From NCBI RefSeq assembly GCF_005166025.1, contig NZ_CP028923.1, positions 3,970,001 to 4,034,000 of the forward strand: DNA of 64,000 nt, given 5' to 3'. This stretch comes from Mangrovivirga cuniculi (GTDB lineage: Bacteria; Bacteroidota; Bacteroidia; Cytophagales; Cyclobacteriaceae). The notes under the pieces were generated by a model. That model saw only the letters and a list, made by a program, of their open reading frames with translations. It was not told the origin of the DNA and did not search any database. The position numbers and the translations under genes were made by a program. Each line of letters opens with the position of its first letter. The stretch's first letter is position 1. Shown here piece by piece: positions 18,258 to 26,898 of the stretch.

Positions 18258-21254
18258 TTAAAATAAATACCTGACCCCAAATTGAAACTGCCTTGGAGGG
18301 GCAGCATTTCTAAAGGTGAATGTGTTACTGCTTTTCGCTCCTGCTTGTATTTGGTTACTCTGGGTTGCATTATTACTGTAACCACTATAGTTAACGGCAT
18401 TAAACAAATTAAACACATCAGCTCTGAATTCTAGCTTATTATCTAACAGATCAAAATGATATTGAACACCCAGGTCAAAAGTATTAGACCAGGGTAGACG
18501 ATCATTATTCCTGCTTTCTCCGGGATATCTATCTGAATTACCTACATAGGCATCTCCGAATGAAGATCCGTCACCATTAAGGTCAGTTGTTCCAAATCCA
18601 TCCGGAATTCTGTTAACAGGCTGTCCGCTTTGAATAAGTGCAGCCACTGAAACTGTTAACCCGTCGACCGGATAATAATACAGCATAGCATTGATCACAT
18701 GACGCCTGTCATTGATTGATGGCCCCCACTCTTTCTCAAAATTATTGGCATCCAATGCCCTGAAGTTTATATCTTCAGTATTGTTTTCCAGTTTTGAAAG
18801 TGTGTAGCTTAATCTATAGGCAAAATCACCATCTGACCTGTCTTTGATCAAATTTAAATTAAGCGCCCAGTACCTTGATTCACCTTCTGACTCTGACACC
18901 ACTACATTTCTTGCTACTCCGGTTAACGTTTCACCATTTATAACAGCAGAATTATTAATAATAGGAATTGTCCGGGTAATATCCGCTTCATCTCGTAACC
19001 TAACATCTTCTTGTGTAAAATCCGGATCATAAACCACGGGATAAGCCTCCGGAGCATTCAGGTTTCTGAGCCTGAATAAATTATAAGATCGTGTATGGAT
19101 AAGATCTGCATAAAACAGAACATCATCTTTTACCTGGTATTGATAACCAATATTAAACTGATGGGTAACCGGGTTTTCAAAGCCCTCAGGATTTAAAATT
19201 CTTCTTTCTCCCGAAAAAATAGCATCCCGTTCACTTGTTACCTCTTCAGGTGAAGGACCATCTAAATATGTAACTTCCGCACCATCAAATGTTGCTGTTA
19301 GGTTTCCATCAAAAGTAATCTCCTCAATATCAGTATCTGCAGGTAATTCACCTGCATCAATTAACGCCTGAAGTTGTTTTCTATAGTCTGTTCCAGTCGT
19401 ATTTTGCTGAAGCGCATCGCTTACAACAGCATATAAGATCTTTTCATAAAACATTCCGTATCCGGCCCTGATACTAATCTTATCATTTAGCTTATAATTT
19501 GCATTAAAGCGAGGAGCAAGATTATTATAATCTCCATTACTTCCGCCAATCGCAGACAGGTTATCGTAATCGTATCTTAGTCCAAGTGTTAAATTAAGAT
19601 CTGAATTGACTGACCAAAGATCTTCCAGGTAAATACTATATCGATTTTGAACTTGTCCGAACGACTGAGGCCTGAGCTCAACATTATATTGAAGAACCTC
19701 AACATCTGAGGGAATATCATTCACATTTAAATTTGCTCCCTTATTTAAACCGGCAAGGTCATCAAGTTGCTGCTGATTAAGCTGAACATCATAATTACCA
19801 TTGGGATTTCCCCCTCCAAATAACTGATGGTCACTCCTGATATATTCAATCCCGGCTTTAAAAGAATGATTTTCCAGTATCCAGGTTTGTTTGTGCTGGA
19901 AATTCAATGTATTTTCAAGTTGATCAAATACATAGCCCGGATGTCCTAAAACAGCTATAACCTGGCCATCGGGATTTCTAACCAGAACTTGTGGATCATC
20001 CGGATTTTCCGGAGTAGCATAATCCCACTTAAACTTTCCATATTGAAAATTAGTCTCTGCTGTTCCTCCGCCAATAGGGTAAGTATTCTGAAGTGCTATT
20101 AAGAGAGAATTTCTTTTTTGAGAGTTGCCTGCTGAGGGAAAAGACACTCCTCCTTCTAATCCACCTCCCTGTCTTTCTATATCGATTAAACCTGCATTAA
20201 CTCTAAGCGAAGATCTCACCCGATTATTCCATTTATGATCGATTTTTGTTGAAAAGTAAGAGAATCTGTTTGAACCGCGAACTGTTTCAGTTACCCCAAG
20301 CTCAGGAGAAGACAATAAGTTATCTTTTGTATCAAAAGTTTGTTCTGCATTGAGGTATATAAAGGTTTTATCTTTTTTAAGTGGTGCACCAATCCCAAAC
20401 CCAAATTGATGCCTCATAAATCCATCCTTCACCTGGTTGCCACTTAGATCTCTTTGAGCAAATGGAGAAGAGGAATCAATCACTGGTCCCGGACGGGTAA
20501 GATAAAAGACTTCTCCATCCAGCTCATTTGTACCTGACTTGGTCGTTATGTTAAAAATACCGTTTCCTGTCCATCCATATTCTGCACTATAATTATTTGT
20601 CAGCACAGTGATATTTTGAGTAAAACCAACCGGAACATTAAACTTCATTCCCCCCAGGAAATTCTCATTATTCTCCATCCCATCGATCAGATAATTGGTA
20701 TACAATGAGTTAGCCCCATTTATCGAAACATTGGGAGCTTCAGGGAAAAATCCGGTAGCCTGGGTGACATTTGGAAGTCTATACAGCGCCCTGGTTATGT
20801 CTCTACCTTCAACGGGAAGATTCTGAATATCCGACTGCTGAAGTTCTGATGATACTTCTGCATTAATGGTATTAATTTTCGCCAATCCTCCGGAGGTTAC
20901 TGTAAATTCCTCCAACTCCCTGGTTTTCTTTGGTAGAAGGGCAATAATAAAGCTTGCTTTCTGATTAGACCTCAATCTGAGATCACCCTGGTAGAAAGCT
21001 GCAAAAGAATCATTCCCATCAAATTCTAAACTATACTTACCCGATGTACTTAATCCGTTTAATCTGATTTTACCTTGTTGATTAGTCGTGATTTCTTTTG
21101 AAAAACCAATATTTTCATTTTGGATCAAGATCTTAATGTCTCTAACTGGCCTGTTATCTTCGACAGATACAACACTTATTTCCATACTAGCCTGACCTAA
21201 TGATAGAAAAGCAGATGAAATAGTAAGCAAGGCCATTATATAAAATGGTCTCAT
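18258..21254 (-). CDS. TonB-dependent outer membrane receptor, Oar-like, with N-terminal carboxypeptidase-regulatory-like domain
   Basis: This is a 998-residue outer-membrane receptor. After a signal peptide (MRPFYIMALLTIS...) there is a carboxypeptidase-regulatory-like domain (about 24-110), then a plug domain containing LPVEGRDITRALYRLPNV and the INGANSLYTNYLIDGMENN turn, then a beta barrel ending with aromatic FQFGVRYLF. The layout matches Oar/CirA-type receptors, not SusC, and there is no SusD partner. It is probably the outer-membrane gate for the ligand of the YnjB-like protein encoded 6 bp downstream. The transferase gene lies 31 bp upstream. A TonB receptor cotranscribed with a full ABC importer is typical of scarce, large or metal-bound nutrients. 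Confidence 0.92.
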   Translation of the reverse strand: MRPFYIMALLTISSAFLSLGQASMEISVVSVEDNRPVRDIKILIQNENIGFSKEITTNQQGKIRLNGLSTSGKYSLEFDGNDSFAAFYQGDLRLRSNQKASFIIALLPKKTRELEEFTVTSGGLAKINTINAEVSSELQQSDIQNLPVEGRDITRALYRLPNVTQATGFFPEAPNVSINGANSLYTNYLIDGMENNENFLGGMKFNVPVGFTQNITVLTNNYSAEYGWTGNGIFNITTKSGTNELDGEVFYLTRPGPVIDSSSPFAQRDLSGNQVKDGFMRHQFGFGIGAPLKKDKTFIYLNAEQTFDTKDNLLSSPELGVTETVRGSNRFSYFSTKIDHKWNNRVRSSLRVNAGLIDIERQGGGLEGGVSFPSAGNSQKRNSLLIALQNTYPIGGGTAETNFQYGKFKWDYATPENPDDPQVLVRNPDGQVIAVLGHPGYVFDQLENTLNFQHKQTWILENHSFKAGIEYIRSDHQLFGGGNPNGNYDVQLNQQQLDDLAGLNKGANLNVNDIPSDVEVLQYNVELRPQSFGQVQNRYSIYLEDLWSVNSDLNLTLGLRYDYDNLSAIGGSNGDYNNLAPRFNANYKLNDKISIRAGYGMFYEKILYAVVSDALQQNTTGTDYRKQLQALIDAGELPADTDIEEITFDGNLTATFDGAEVTYLDGPSPEEVTSERDAIFSGERRILNPEGFENPVTHQFNIGYQYQVKDDVLFYADLIHTRSYNLFRLRNLNAPEAYPVVYDPDFTQEDVRLRDEADITRTIPIINNSAVINGETLTGVARNVVVSESEGESRYWALNLNLIKDRSDGDFAYRLSYTLSKLENNTEDINFRALDANNFEKEWGPSINDRRHVINAMLYYYPVDGLTVSVAALIQSGQPVNRIPDGFGTTDLNGDGSSFGDAYVGNSDRYPGESRNNDRLPWSNTFDLGVQYHFDLLDNKLEFRADVFNLFNAVNYSGYSNNATQSNQIQAGAKSSNTFTFRNAAPPRQFQFGVRYLF

Positions 21255-21285
21255 TAAAAGATTTTAAGTTTTGTCAATTGATTAT

Positions 21286-21975
21286 TTAAAAGTGAAGGGA
21301 TGCAGATTGCGGAGGGCCTCGTTCGGAAAATACAAACAAATTTTCAGAGGGGGTATATGCTGTATGATAAGTCTGGAAATAATCAGGATTTAATAACCTT
21401 TTTAACTGTAAAACCAGATTGTTTTCAAATCCTGTTTTTATTAAATCAATTATATCAGTGTATGTATGAATTTCTGTTAACTCAGATTTCACAATACAGT
21501 CCGGATATAAATCTTTTAGTGCTTCAAATACACGGCTGGTATTCCAGGGGATTTCGCTAAACTCATTTTTCTTCCAGAACTTAAAAGGAACAGCTATCAG
21601 GTAAGTACCTCCTCTTTGAGTTGGCCCCAATACTGCATTTCCTTTTTCAAGTTCCGATTTGACCAGGGAAAAATCTAAATTCAGAAGTTCAGGACTGTCA
21701 CTTCCGACAGTTATCACATTTTCATATCCCTTTAGAAAAAGGTCATCAATAGAATTGGTTAGTCTTTCAGAAAAATTATTACCAATCTGCTTGGATTCAT
21801 CATATTGATAAACAGGTAAACCAGTTGATATCAACTTAGTTTTGATACTTTCAATGAGTAACCCAACTACCTGCCTGTTTTTACTTCTGTTTTCATGAAC
21901 TATTCTTACAGCAGACTCGGATTTTGGAGTCCTGCTAAAAAACAATATTGCGGTATTATCTGAAAAATAATTCAC
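21286..21975 (-). CDS. DUF2064/TIGR04282-type glycosyl- or nucleotidyltransferase-like protein, first gene of the operon
   Basis: The protein has 229 residues with a GT-A-like fold. The N-terminal AILFFSRTPKSESAVRIV replaces the usual sugar-nucleotide loop, and the core motifs VGSDSPELL and NAVLGPTQRGGTYLIAV fit the DUF2064/TIGR04282 family. In other genomes that family is repeatedly found beside radical SAM genes. The start codon is GTG at 21975; an in-frame stop four codons upstream rules out a longer form. The last 20 residues are not conserved-looking. It lies 31 bp upstream of the receptor gene on the same strand, so it probably opens the operon. Its substrate is unknown. Confidence 0.78.
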   Translation of the reverse strand: MNYFSDNTAILFFSRTPKSESAVRIVHENRSKNRQVVGLLIESIKTKLISTGLPVYQYDESKQIGNNFSERLTNSIDDLFLKGYENVITVGSDSPELLNLDFSLVKSELEKGNAVLGPTQRGGTYLIAVPFKFWKKNEFSEIPWNTSRVFEALKDLYPDCIVKSELTEIHTYTDIIDLIKTGFENNLVLQLKRLLNPDYFQTYHTAYTPSENLFVFSERGPPQSASLHF

Positions 21976-22101
21976 TATACAATATTAAGCTTTTATCTGC
22001 GAAAAGGTTGTCGGAGAGTTGACAGAATACATGAAATATCATCCATAAATATGCGCAGATTAGGCGATTAAAAATCAATTTTAAAAAAAGATAAAGAAAG
22101 G

Positions 22102-22132
22102 TTGGCAATTTTAAACAGGCTACATATCTTTG
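22102..22132 (+). promoter_or_regulatory. Bacteroidota-type promoter of tRNA-Lys
   Basis: TTGG at 22102-22105 (-33 box) and TATCTTTG at 22125-22132 (-7 box, consensus TAnnTTTG) are separated by 19 bases, as in Bacteroidota vegetative promoters. The tRNA begins 58 bases after the -7 box. Confidence 0.72.
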
Positions 22133-22190
22133 CAACCCATTTAAGGAAAAACGGAGCGATTCCGAACCATAAATGGACTTATAAAATTAA

Positions 22191-22263
22191 GATTCCGTAG
22201 CTCAGTTGGTAGAGCATCTCCCTTTTAAGGAGAGGGTCCTGGGTTCGAGCCCCAGCGGGATCA
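22191..22263 (+). tRNA. tRNA-Lys (anticodon TTT)
   Basis: A complete cloverleaf is visible. The acceptor stem GATTCCG pairs with CGGGATC (with one T:G), the D stem is GCTC/GAGC, and the anticodon stem TCTCC/GGAGA encloses loop CTTTTAA with anticodon TTT. The T arm has the GGTTCGAGCCC type. The discriminator base is A, and CCA is not encoded. Confidence 0.95.
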
Positions 22264-22270
22264 CTTCAAA

Positions 22271-22304
22271 AACCTGATCAATAAAAATGGTCAGGTTTTT
22301 TTTA
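22271..22304 (+). terminator. Intrinsic terminator after tRNA-Lys
   Basis: The inverted repeat AACCTGATCA / TGGTCAGGTT is followed by an unbroken T run, eight bases after the tRNA end. Confidence 0.85.
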
Positions 22305-22412
22305 TTTTATCTGTTTCTATCCCAAGGTGCTGACAAGCGTTTAAATTGATATTTATTCAAATTGCTTCCCTATAATCTTGAATTAAATAAAAGAGAATAA
22401 GCTTCCTCAGTA

Positions 22413-22427
22413 CCCCAGCGGGATCAC
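22413..22427 (+). repeat. Exact 15-bp copy of the tRNA-Lys 3' end
   Basis: CCCCAGCGGGATCAC here repeats 22250-22264, the T-arm and acceptor end of tRNA-Lys plus one base, 163 bp downstream. The rest of a tRNA is not recognisable. It is either the remnant of a second tRNA-Lys gene or an attachment-site duplication left by a lost integrated element. Confidence 0.75.
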
Positions 22428-22429
22428 AG

Positions 22430-22463
22430 AAGCTTCAACAAAAATTTGTTGAGGCTTTTTTTT
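22430..22463 (+). terminator. Intrinsic terminator after the tRNA 3'-end copy
   Basis: The inverted repeat AAGCTTCAACA / TGTTGAGGCTT (one T:G pair) is followed by eight T. It lies just 2 bases after the 15-bp tRNA copy, mirroring the tRNA-terminator arrangement upstream. The next 275 bp to the DUF2752 gene are AT-rich with nothing recognised. Confidence 0.8.
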
Positions 22464-22738
22464 AACATCCACCATTTTTTATCAACTCCATTTATATCCC
22501 TGACAATCCTAAAACAATAATCATAGAATTACTCGATATCATTATTATAGCATTATAATTAAAATCCTTATAGGACTCGTCAGTAGATTACCGAAGATAT
22601 AATAACAGGTGCTAACTATTCTTTCAAACTCATTCCCATACCATAAACAAAACTTATGCAACCGAATAAACTATATATACTTCCCCTTATCAAAATTAAT
22701 TTCTGTAATTAAAAAAAATATTTTAGTTTGCCGATTAA

Positions 22739-23047
22739 ATGAACATTTTGATCAATCGGATAATAAAGTACAATGAATTAATAATATGGATTGGAGCTGT
22801 AATAGCTCTTTATATTATCACACCTTCAGGCAATCATTTCACTTTATGTCCGCTTTCAAATTTGGGATTTGAATATTGCCCGGGTTGTGGACTTGGAAAA
22901 GGAATACATCATATACTCCATGGAGAATTAAACAACTCTATAGATAGTCACTTTCTTGCAATCCCGGCATTAGTAATACTTTTAAATAGAATCTATAAAT
23001 TATCACTAAAATGCATCAACGAATCATACAGGAAATCCCCGGTGTAG
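22739..23047 (+). CDS. DUF2752 small membrane protein
   Basis: The protein has 102 residues with two hydrophobic segments. The DUF2752 signature is clear: CPLSNLGFEYCPGCGLGKG, with three cysteines near residues 37-51 that could bind a metal or form a redox centre. The molecular function of the family is unknown. The next gene begins inside this one (37-bp overlap in another frame) and encodes a TM2-domain protein, a pairing that is common in Bacteroidota. Confidence 0.85.
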   Translation: MNILINRIIKYNELIIWIGAVIALYIITPSGNHFTLCPLSNLGFEYCPGCGLGKGIHHILHGELNNSIDSHFLAIPALVILLNRIYKLSLKCINESYRKSPV

Positions 23048-23379
23048 AGGGTGAAGAGATCGTAATGATAAATGAATTGACAAAAGACATGTCAAATGAA
23101 TCATTCCGTACTTTTTCGAGGATCTATTCAGGAAAACGTAAGTCAAGCGAATTGATTCTTATACTAACAATAGTAGGATTTTTCGGTATCGCCGGAATTC
23201 AAAGAATTATCACAGGCGAAATCGGACTTGGTATTCTTTATTTTTTCACTGCTGGTCTTTGTTTTATTGGTACCATAGTAGACCTTGTGAATTATAAAAG
23301 AATTGCTTTAGAGTTTAATCAGAAAATGGCTGTTGAATCTGTAGCCATAACTCAGAGTCTTATGAGATCAAACTCTTAA
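23011..23379 (+). CDS. TM2-domain membrane protein
   Basis: The protein has 122 residues. A short soluble N-terminus (IPGVEGEEIVMINEL) is followed by two transmembrane segments with the TM2 features FFGIAGIQRIITGEIGLGILYFFTAGLC and a closing IVDLVNYKR. TM2 proteins are of unknown function. The start at 23011 overlaps the DUF2752 gene by 37 bp; a Met at 23065 would avoid overlap, but the acidic stretch before it looks like part of the family N-terminus. The stop overlaps the convergent PLDc_N-like gene by 4 bp. Confidence 0.8.
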   Translation: MHQRIIQEIPGVEGEEIVMINELTKDMSNESFRTFSRIYSGKRKSSELILILTIVGFFGIAGIQRIITGEIGLGILYFFTAGLCFIGTIVDLVNYKRIALEFNQKMAVESVAITQSLMRSNS

Positions 23380-23543
23380 CGACGACCAAAAATAGCATAA
23401 ACAATCGCAGTCAGAATATTAAAAAATATGGCTGCGATTGTCCATATTATTTTACCCACGTTATCATACCTGTCTTTAGACCAAACATCATATATCACCC
23501 ACACCATACAAACCAATCCAACTAAATAAAGTAACTTATCCAT
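23376..23543 (-). CDS. Small PLDc_N-like membrane protein, 55 residues
   Basis: Two transmembrane helices are separated by a polar loop (DVWSKDRYDNVGKIIW) and followed by a basic end IFGRR. This is the pattern of the phospholipase D N-terminal-like family of stand-alone small membrane proteins. The start MDKLLYLVG at 23543 is preferred over a Met 15 codons upstream, which adds a non-hydrophobic tail. It lies 49 bp downstream of the DUF4184 gene on the same strand. Confidence 0.7.
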   Translation of the reverse strand: MDKLLYLVGLVCMVWVIYDVWSKDRYDNVGKIIWTIAAIFFNILTAIVYAIFGRR

Positions 23544-23592
23544 AGTTATTAAATTATCATTTTGCCTTAAGATATTAATAATTAACAAATTA

Positions 23593-24336
23593 CTACCGCT
23601 TCGACGGATTTTTTCTTAGCCTGTATTTATGGATCACAGAACTGATAATTGTTGAATAAACTATCGCGGAAATTGTTATAACAATTACATGACCGATCTT
23701 TACTTCTTTATTCTCAGACATAATAATCATTCTTATTACAAAGATCATAACAGCTATCACCAGGAATAAAACTGTCATTAAACTACTTCCTTTATTCTTT
23801 TCTCCTGATTTTTCTAATTTAGAGAACCAGTAAAAAAACAAGATGAGTCCTATAGCAGTACTAATATGTTGAAACATATAAAAAATCGGATAGGAAGTAT
23901 CTAAAACAGGTATTCTTGTTTTAAGAAAGGGCAGTACCTTAACCATCAATCCATTGCCATGTGTAAAAGAATCCCAGAAAACGTGAGTTAAAGTCCCAAT
24001 CAATACACTCAGAATAATCCAAAGCGCATTTTGTTTAAAATAAGGCATCCATTTAAATTCCCTGAATTTCACCATCCTTTTAAAAATATAGGGAGGTGAA
24101 TTATCTATTATGAATTCTTTACACAGCTGGTGATAAATAAAACAAATTGCAATACCCACAGGAAGATCAAAATAGAACACACCTAAGAATTCATGACTAA
24201 ACTCACTTTTTAGACTCATTCGTAAAAAATATTCGAAATCAGGCGTCATGCTCCCAATTATCAAACCTGTTAAGCTTAATATCTTAATTTCTCTTAATGG
24301 CAATACTGCGACGGTATGAGATAAAGTAAATGGCAT
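23593..24336 (-). CDS. DUF4184 family membrane protein
   Basis: The protein has 247 residues. It begins with the family signature MPFTLSHTVAVLPL and has GSMTPDFEYF near residue 28, THVFWDSFTHG near residue 118 and about six membrane segments. His and Asp residues in these motifs recall the metal-dependent hydrolases of the YdjM/zinc-dependent phospholipase C type, but the activity of the DUF4184 family is not established. It is probably cotranscribed with the PLDc_N-like gene. Confidence 0.85.
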   Translation of the reverse strand: MPFTLSHTVAVLPLREIKILSLTGLIIGSMTPDFEYFLRMSLKSEFSHEFLGVFYFDLPVGIAICFIYHQLCKEFIIDNSPPYIFKRMVKFREFKWMPYFKQNALWIILSVLIGTLTHVFWDSFTHGNGLMVKVLPFLKTRIPVLDTSYPIFYMFQHISTAIGLILFFYWFSKLEKSGEKNKGSSLMTVLFLVIAVMIFVIRMIIMSENKEVKIGHVIVITISAIVYSTIISSVIHKYRLRKNPSKR

Positions 24337-24422
24337 GCTATAATTATATCTATTGGTAAATTACAAATCAATTACTTAATAACAATTCATCAGGATTATT
24401 AACCACTGAAATAATTACTATT

Positions 24423-24450
24423 TTGTTAATCTTTATAAATTCTACATTTT
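24423..24450 (+). promoter_or_regulatory. Possible promoter of the DUF5687 ABC operon
   Basis: TTG at 24423-24425 and TACATTTT at 24443-24450 resemble the Bacteroidota -33 and -7 boxes with a 17-base spacer, 27 bases before the start codon. The -7 box lacks the final G. Confidence 0.35.
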
Positions 24451-24477
24451 TATAAAAATTATTCAATCAAAAATACT

Positions 24478-25944
24478 ATGTTGTTTTTTACTCTTATTAA
24501 ACATCGGTTTCTGGAGGCTTTACGCTCAAAAGTTCTATCCAAGAATCTGGCAATTATGCTTGTAATGGCATTCTTGTTTATTTATTTCAGCTCTGTATTT
24601 ATATCATTGGGTTTTTTCCTGGGTGATATACTTAGAGGGTTTTACCCGGATAAACCGATTCTAACAAGTTTTTTCACGGTAATAGTCTATTATTATCTTG
24701 CTGAGATACTTCTGAGATATTTCCTAATGGATATACCTGCGGTAAAATTTCAGCGATATATCCTCCATCCTTATAAGAGAAAAAGTCTGGTTAATTCCGT
24801 ATTACTTTCTTCAGTCTTTGATCTTTTTTATCTTTTTCCACTGATGATTTTCATACCATTTATTTATCAGTACGATCTGGATAACAAATGGATGATCTGG
24901 GCAGCATTTCTTATTTTGAGTACAGGAAATCATTTTTTTGCGCTGTTTTTGAAAAAGAAGGGAGGATCTTCGCCATTCACGGGTATTATTTTACTCCTGT
25001 TCACTGCTACTGTTATCTATCTGGATTCAATAGAAGTACTCCCTATAACTCCATTTATCGCGGAATACTTAACCAGGGCAACAGAAAGTCCGGTTCTATT
25101 TCTCATAATATTGATATACCCGGTAATTTCATACCTGGTTGCATTTTTATGGATGCATAACCACGCATATATGGATGAAATATCAATTAAAAAGAAAAGC
25201 AATGACCGCCTGACTACTAATCTTTCATTCGGCAAAAAGTATGGTAAAATTGGTCAGTTAATGGAATTGGAAATACGATTGATACTTAGAAATAAACGAA
25301 CTAAGCAAACACTCTTTATTTCCATATTTTTCCTTTTATACGGGCTTATTTTTTATACCAATGAAATCTATAATGAACAGCAATGGCTCTTAGTATTTGT
25401 AGCAATTTTCATTACTTCTATGTTTGCTATGCAGCACCTGCAGTTTACCTGGTCATTGGAAAGCAGTTATTTTGATCATCTGTTAACAAACCCGGTTTCC
25501 TTTAGTGAATACATGGAGGCTAAATTCAGGCTTATCGCTGCTTATTGTGGTGGACTTACATTATTAAGTATGGGATATGCCTTTCTCAACCCTGCCCTGA
25601 TCTATCATCATATCGCAGCATACATATTTGGCATGGGAATTCTTATCCCCCTTTATTTCTACTTTGCAACCTTTAACAGAAAGAAAATTGACCTGGGAAA
25701 AAGTGCCAGTTTTAATTTTCAAGGTCAAAGTGGGCATCATTATTTAGCAATTATCCCTGTTCTGGTCGGGCCTTGCATTATTTTCTGGCTGATATCTCTT
25801 TTATCATCTGAATTAATCGCGTGGATATCTCTCGGGTTGATCGGACTGATCGGACTCAGCCTCAGAAAAGTGATTTTTAAGGCCATTGAAAGAAGGCTGG
25901 AAAACAGTAAATATTTAATGTCATCTGGATTTAAAGAAAACTAA
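24478..25944 (+). CDS. DUF5687 ABC transporter permease
   Basis: This is a 488-residue polytopic membrane protein with about ten to twelve hydrophobic segments and the DUF5687-type N-terminus (TLIKHRFLEALRSKVLSKN). The family is a Bacteroidota-specific set of ABC-2-like permeases always found beside an ATPase gene; here the ATPase starts 3 bp after the stop. An export or membrane-maintenance role is likely but the substrate is unknown. The frame is intact. Confidence 0.82.
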   Translation: MLFFTLIKHRFLEALRSKVLSKNLAIMLVMAFLFIYFSSVFISLGFFLGDILRGFYPDKPILTSFFTVIVYYYLAEILLRYFLMDIPAVKFQRYILHPYKRKSLVNSVLLSSVFDLFYLFPLMIFIPFIYQYDLDNKWMIWAAFLILSTGNHFFALFLKKKGGSSPFTGIILLLFTATVIYLDSIEVLPITPFIAEYLTRATESPVLFLIILIYPVISYLVAFLWMHNHAYMDEISIKKKSNDRLTTNLSFGKKYGKIGQLMELEIRLILRNKRTKQTLFISIFFLLYGLIFYTNEIYNEQQWLLVFVAIFITSMFAMQHLQFTWSLESSYFDHLLTNPVSFSEYMEAKFRLIAAYCGGLTLLSMGYAFLNPALIYHHIAAYIFGMGILIPLYFYFATFNRKKIDLGKSASFNFQGQSGHHYLAIIPVLVGPCIIFWLISLLSSELIAWISLGLIGLIGLSLRKVIFKAIERRLENSKYLMSSGFKEN

Positions 25945-25947
25945 AAA

Positions 25948-26655
25948 ATGGAAAATATAATTGAAGCAATAAATCTGAAAAAGGTTTACGGAGAGCAAAC
26001 TGCATTGAACATTGACTCTCTTAATATAAAAAATGGAGAGATTTTTGGTTTGGCCGGTAATAATGGAGCTGGAAAAACAACTTTGTTTAGTTGCCTTCTT
26101 GATTTGATCAGACCAACTACAGGTGAGATAAGCATCAAAGATAAACCTGTTAATAAAAATTCAGAATGGAAAAATATAACAGGTAGCTATCTTGATGAAA
26201 ATTTCCTGATAGATTTCCTGACACCGATGGAATACCTGAAGTTTGTGGCAGGGTCTCATGATGTTAATCCTAACGACATGCAACAACTATTGGAGCCATT
26301 TCAAGGATTTATGGGTGAAGAACTTATGAATTCAAAAAAATATATTAGAGATCTATCGACAGGTAACAAAGTTAGGGTTGGAATTACTGGGGCGATGTTT
26401 TGGTCACCGGAACTATTGGTTTTAGATGAGCCTTTTGCTCACCTCGATCCATCTTCCCAAATAAAACTCAAAAATCTACTTAAAGAATATAACCAAAAAA
26501 CGAATGCTGCAATTTTGGTGAGCTCACACGATTTGAGACATGTAACTGATTTATGTTCAAGAATTGTATTGTTACATGAAGGCTTAATCAATAAAGACAT
26601 AAAAACTTCAACAAATACTCTTCAGGAACTCGAAGAATATTTCTCAGTTGGGTGA
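25948..26655 (+). CDS. ABC transporter ATPase, partner of DUF5687 permease
   Basis: This is a 235-residue ABC ATPase with Walker A (LAGNNGAGKTTLFS), Walker B (LLVLDEPFAHLDP) and the switch His in SSHDLRHV. The signature motif reads LSTGNKVRVGI in place of the common LSGGQ, a variant known from exporter-type ATPases of this class. There is no fused membrane domain. It is cotranscribed with the permease gene and followed by a terminator. Confidence 0.92.
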   Translation: MENIIEAINLKKVYGEQTALNIDSLNIKNGEIFGLAGNNGAGKTTLFSCLLDLIRPTTGEISIKDKPVNKNSEWKNITGSYLDENFLIDFLTPMEYLKFVAGSHDVNPNDMQQLLEPFQGFMGEELMNSKKYIRDLSTGNKVRVGITGAMFWSPELLVLDEPFAHLDPSSQIKLKNLLKEYNQKTNAAILVSSHDLRHVTDLCSRIVLLHEGLINKDIKTSTNTLQELEEYFSVG

Positions 26656-26684
26656 AAAATTGAAATCTCAAAAAAATCATAATA

Positions 26685-26712
26685 AGACCTGATATTTTTC
26701 AGGTCTTTTTTT
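26685..26712 (+). terminator. Intrinsic terminator of the DUF5687 ABC operon
   Basis: An 8-bp perfect stem AGACCTGA / TCAGGTCT with a 6-base loop is followed by a seven-T run, 29 bp after the ATPase stop. Confidence 0.85.
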
Positions 26713-26898
26713 GTCAAAAATCTTGAATGAACGGTGTTACTTTGGTCACATTATTTGCACTATCAAATAATTAAATTGATTTTATAATATTTATAATAAA
26801 AATTTCAAACGATTGAATAACCTAATCAAACGGGTAATCGTATTTATTATTGATAATCATACTGTAAAATCATTGTATAACTTTAAACAGTTGTAGTT

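Noticed and set aside
13764-21975. Reading the seven-gene operon as an arsenosugar cluster (ArsS with TIGR04282)
   Set aside because: The radical SAM protein does not show the ArsS N-terminus or its C-terminal domain, and no ArsM-like methyltransferase is present.
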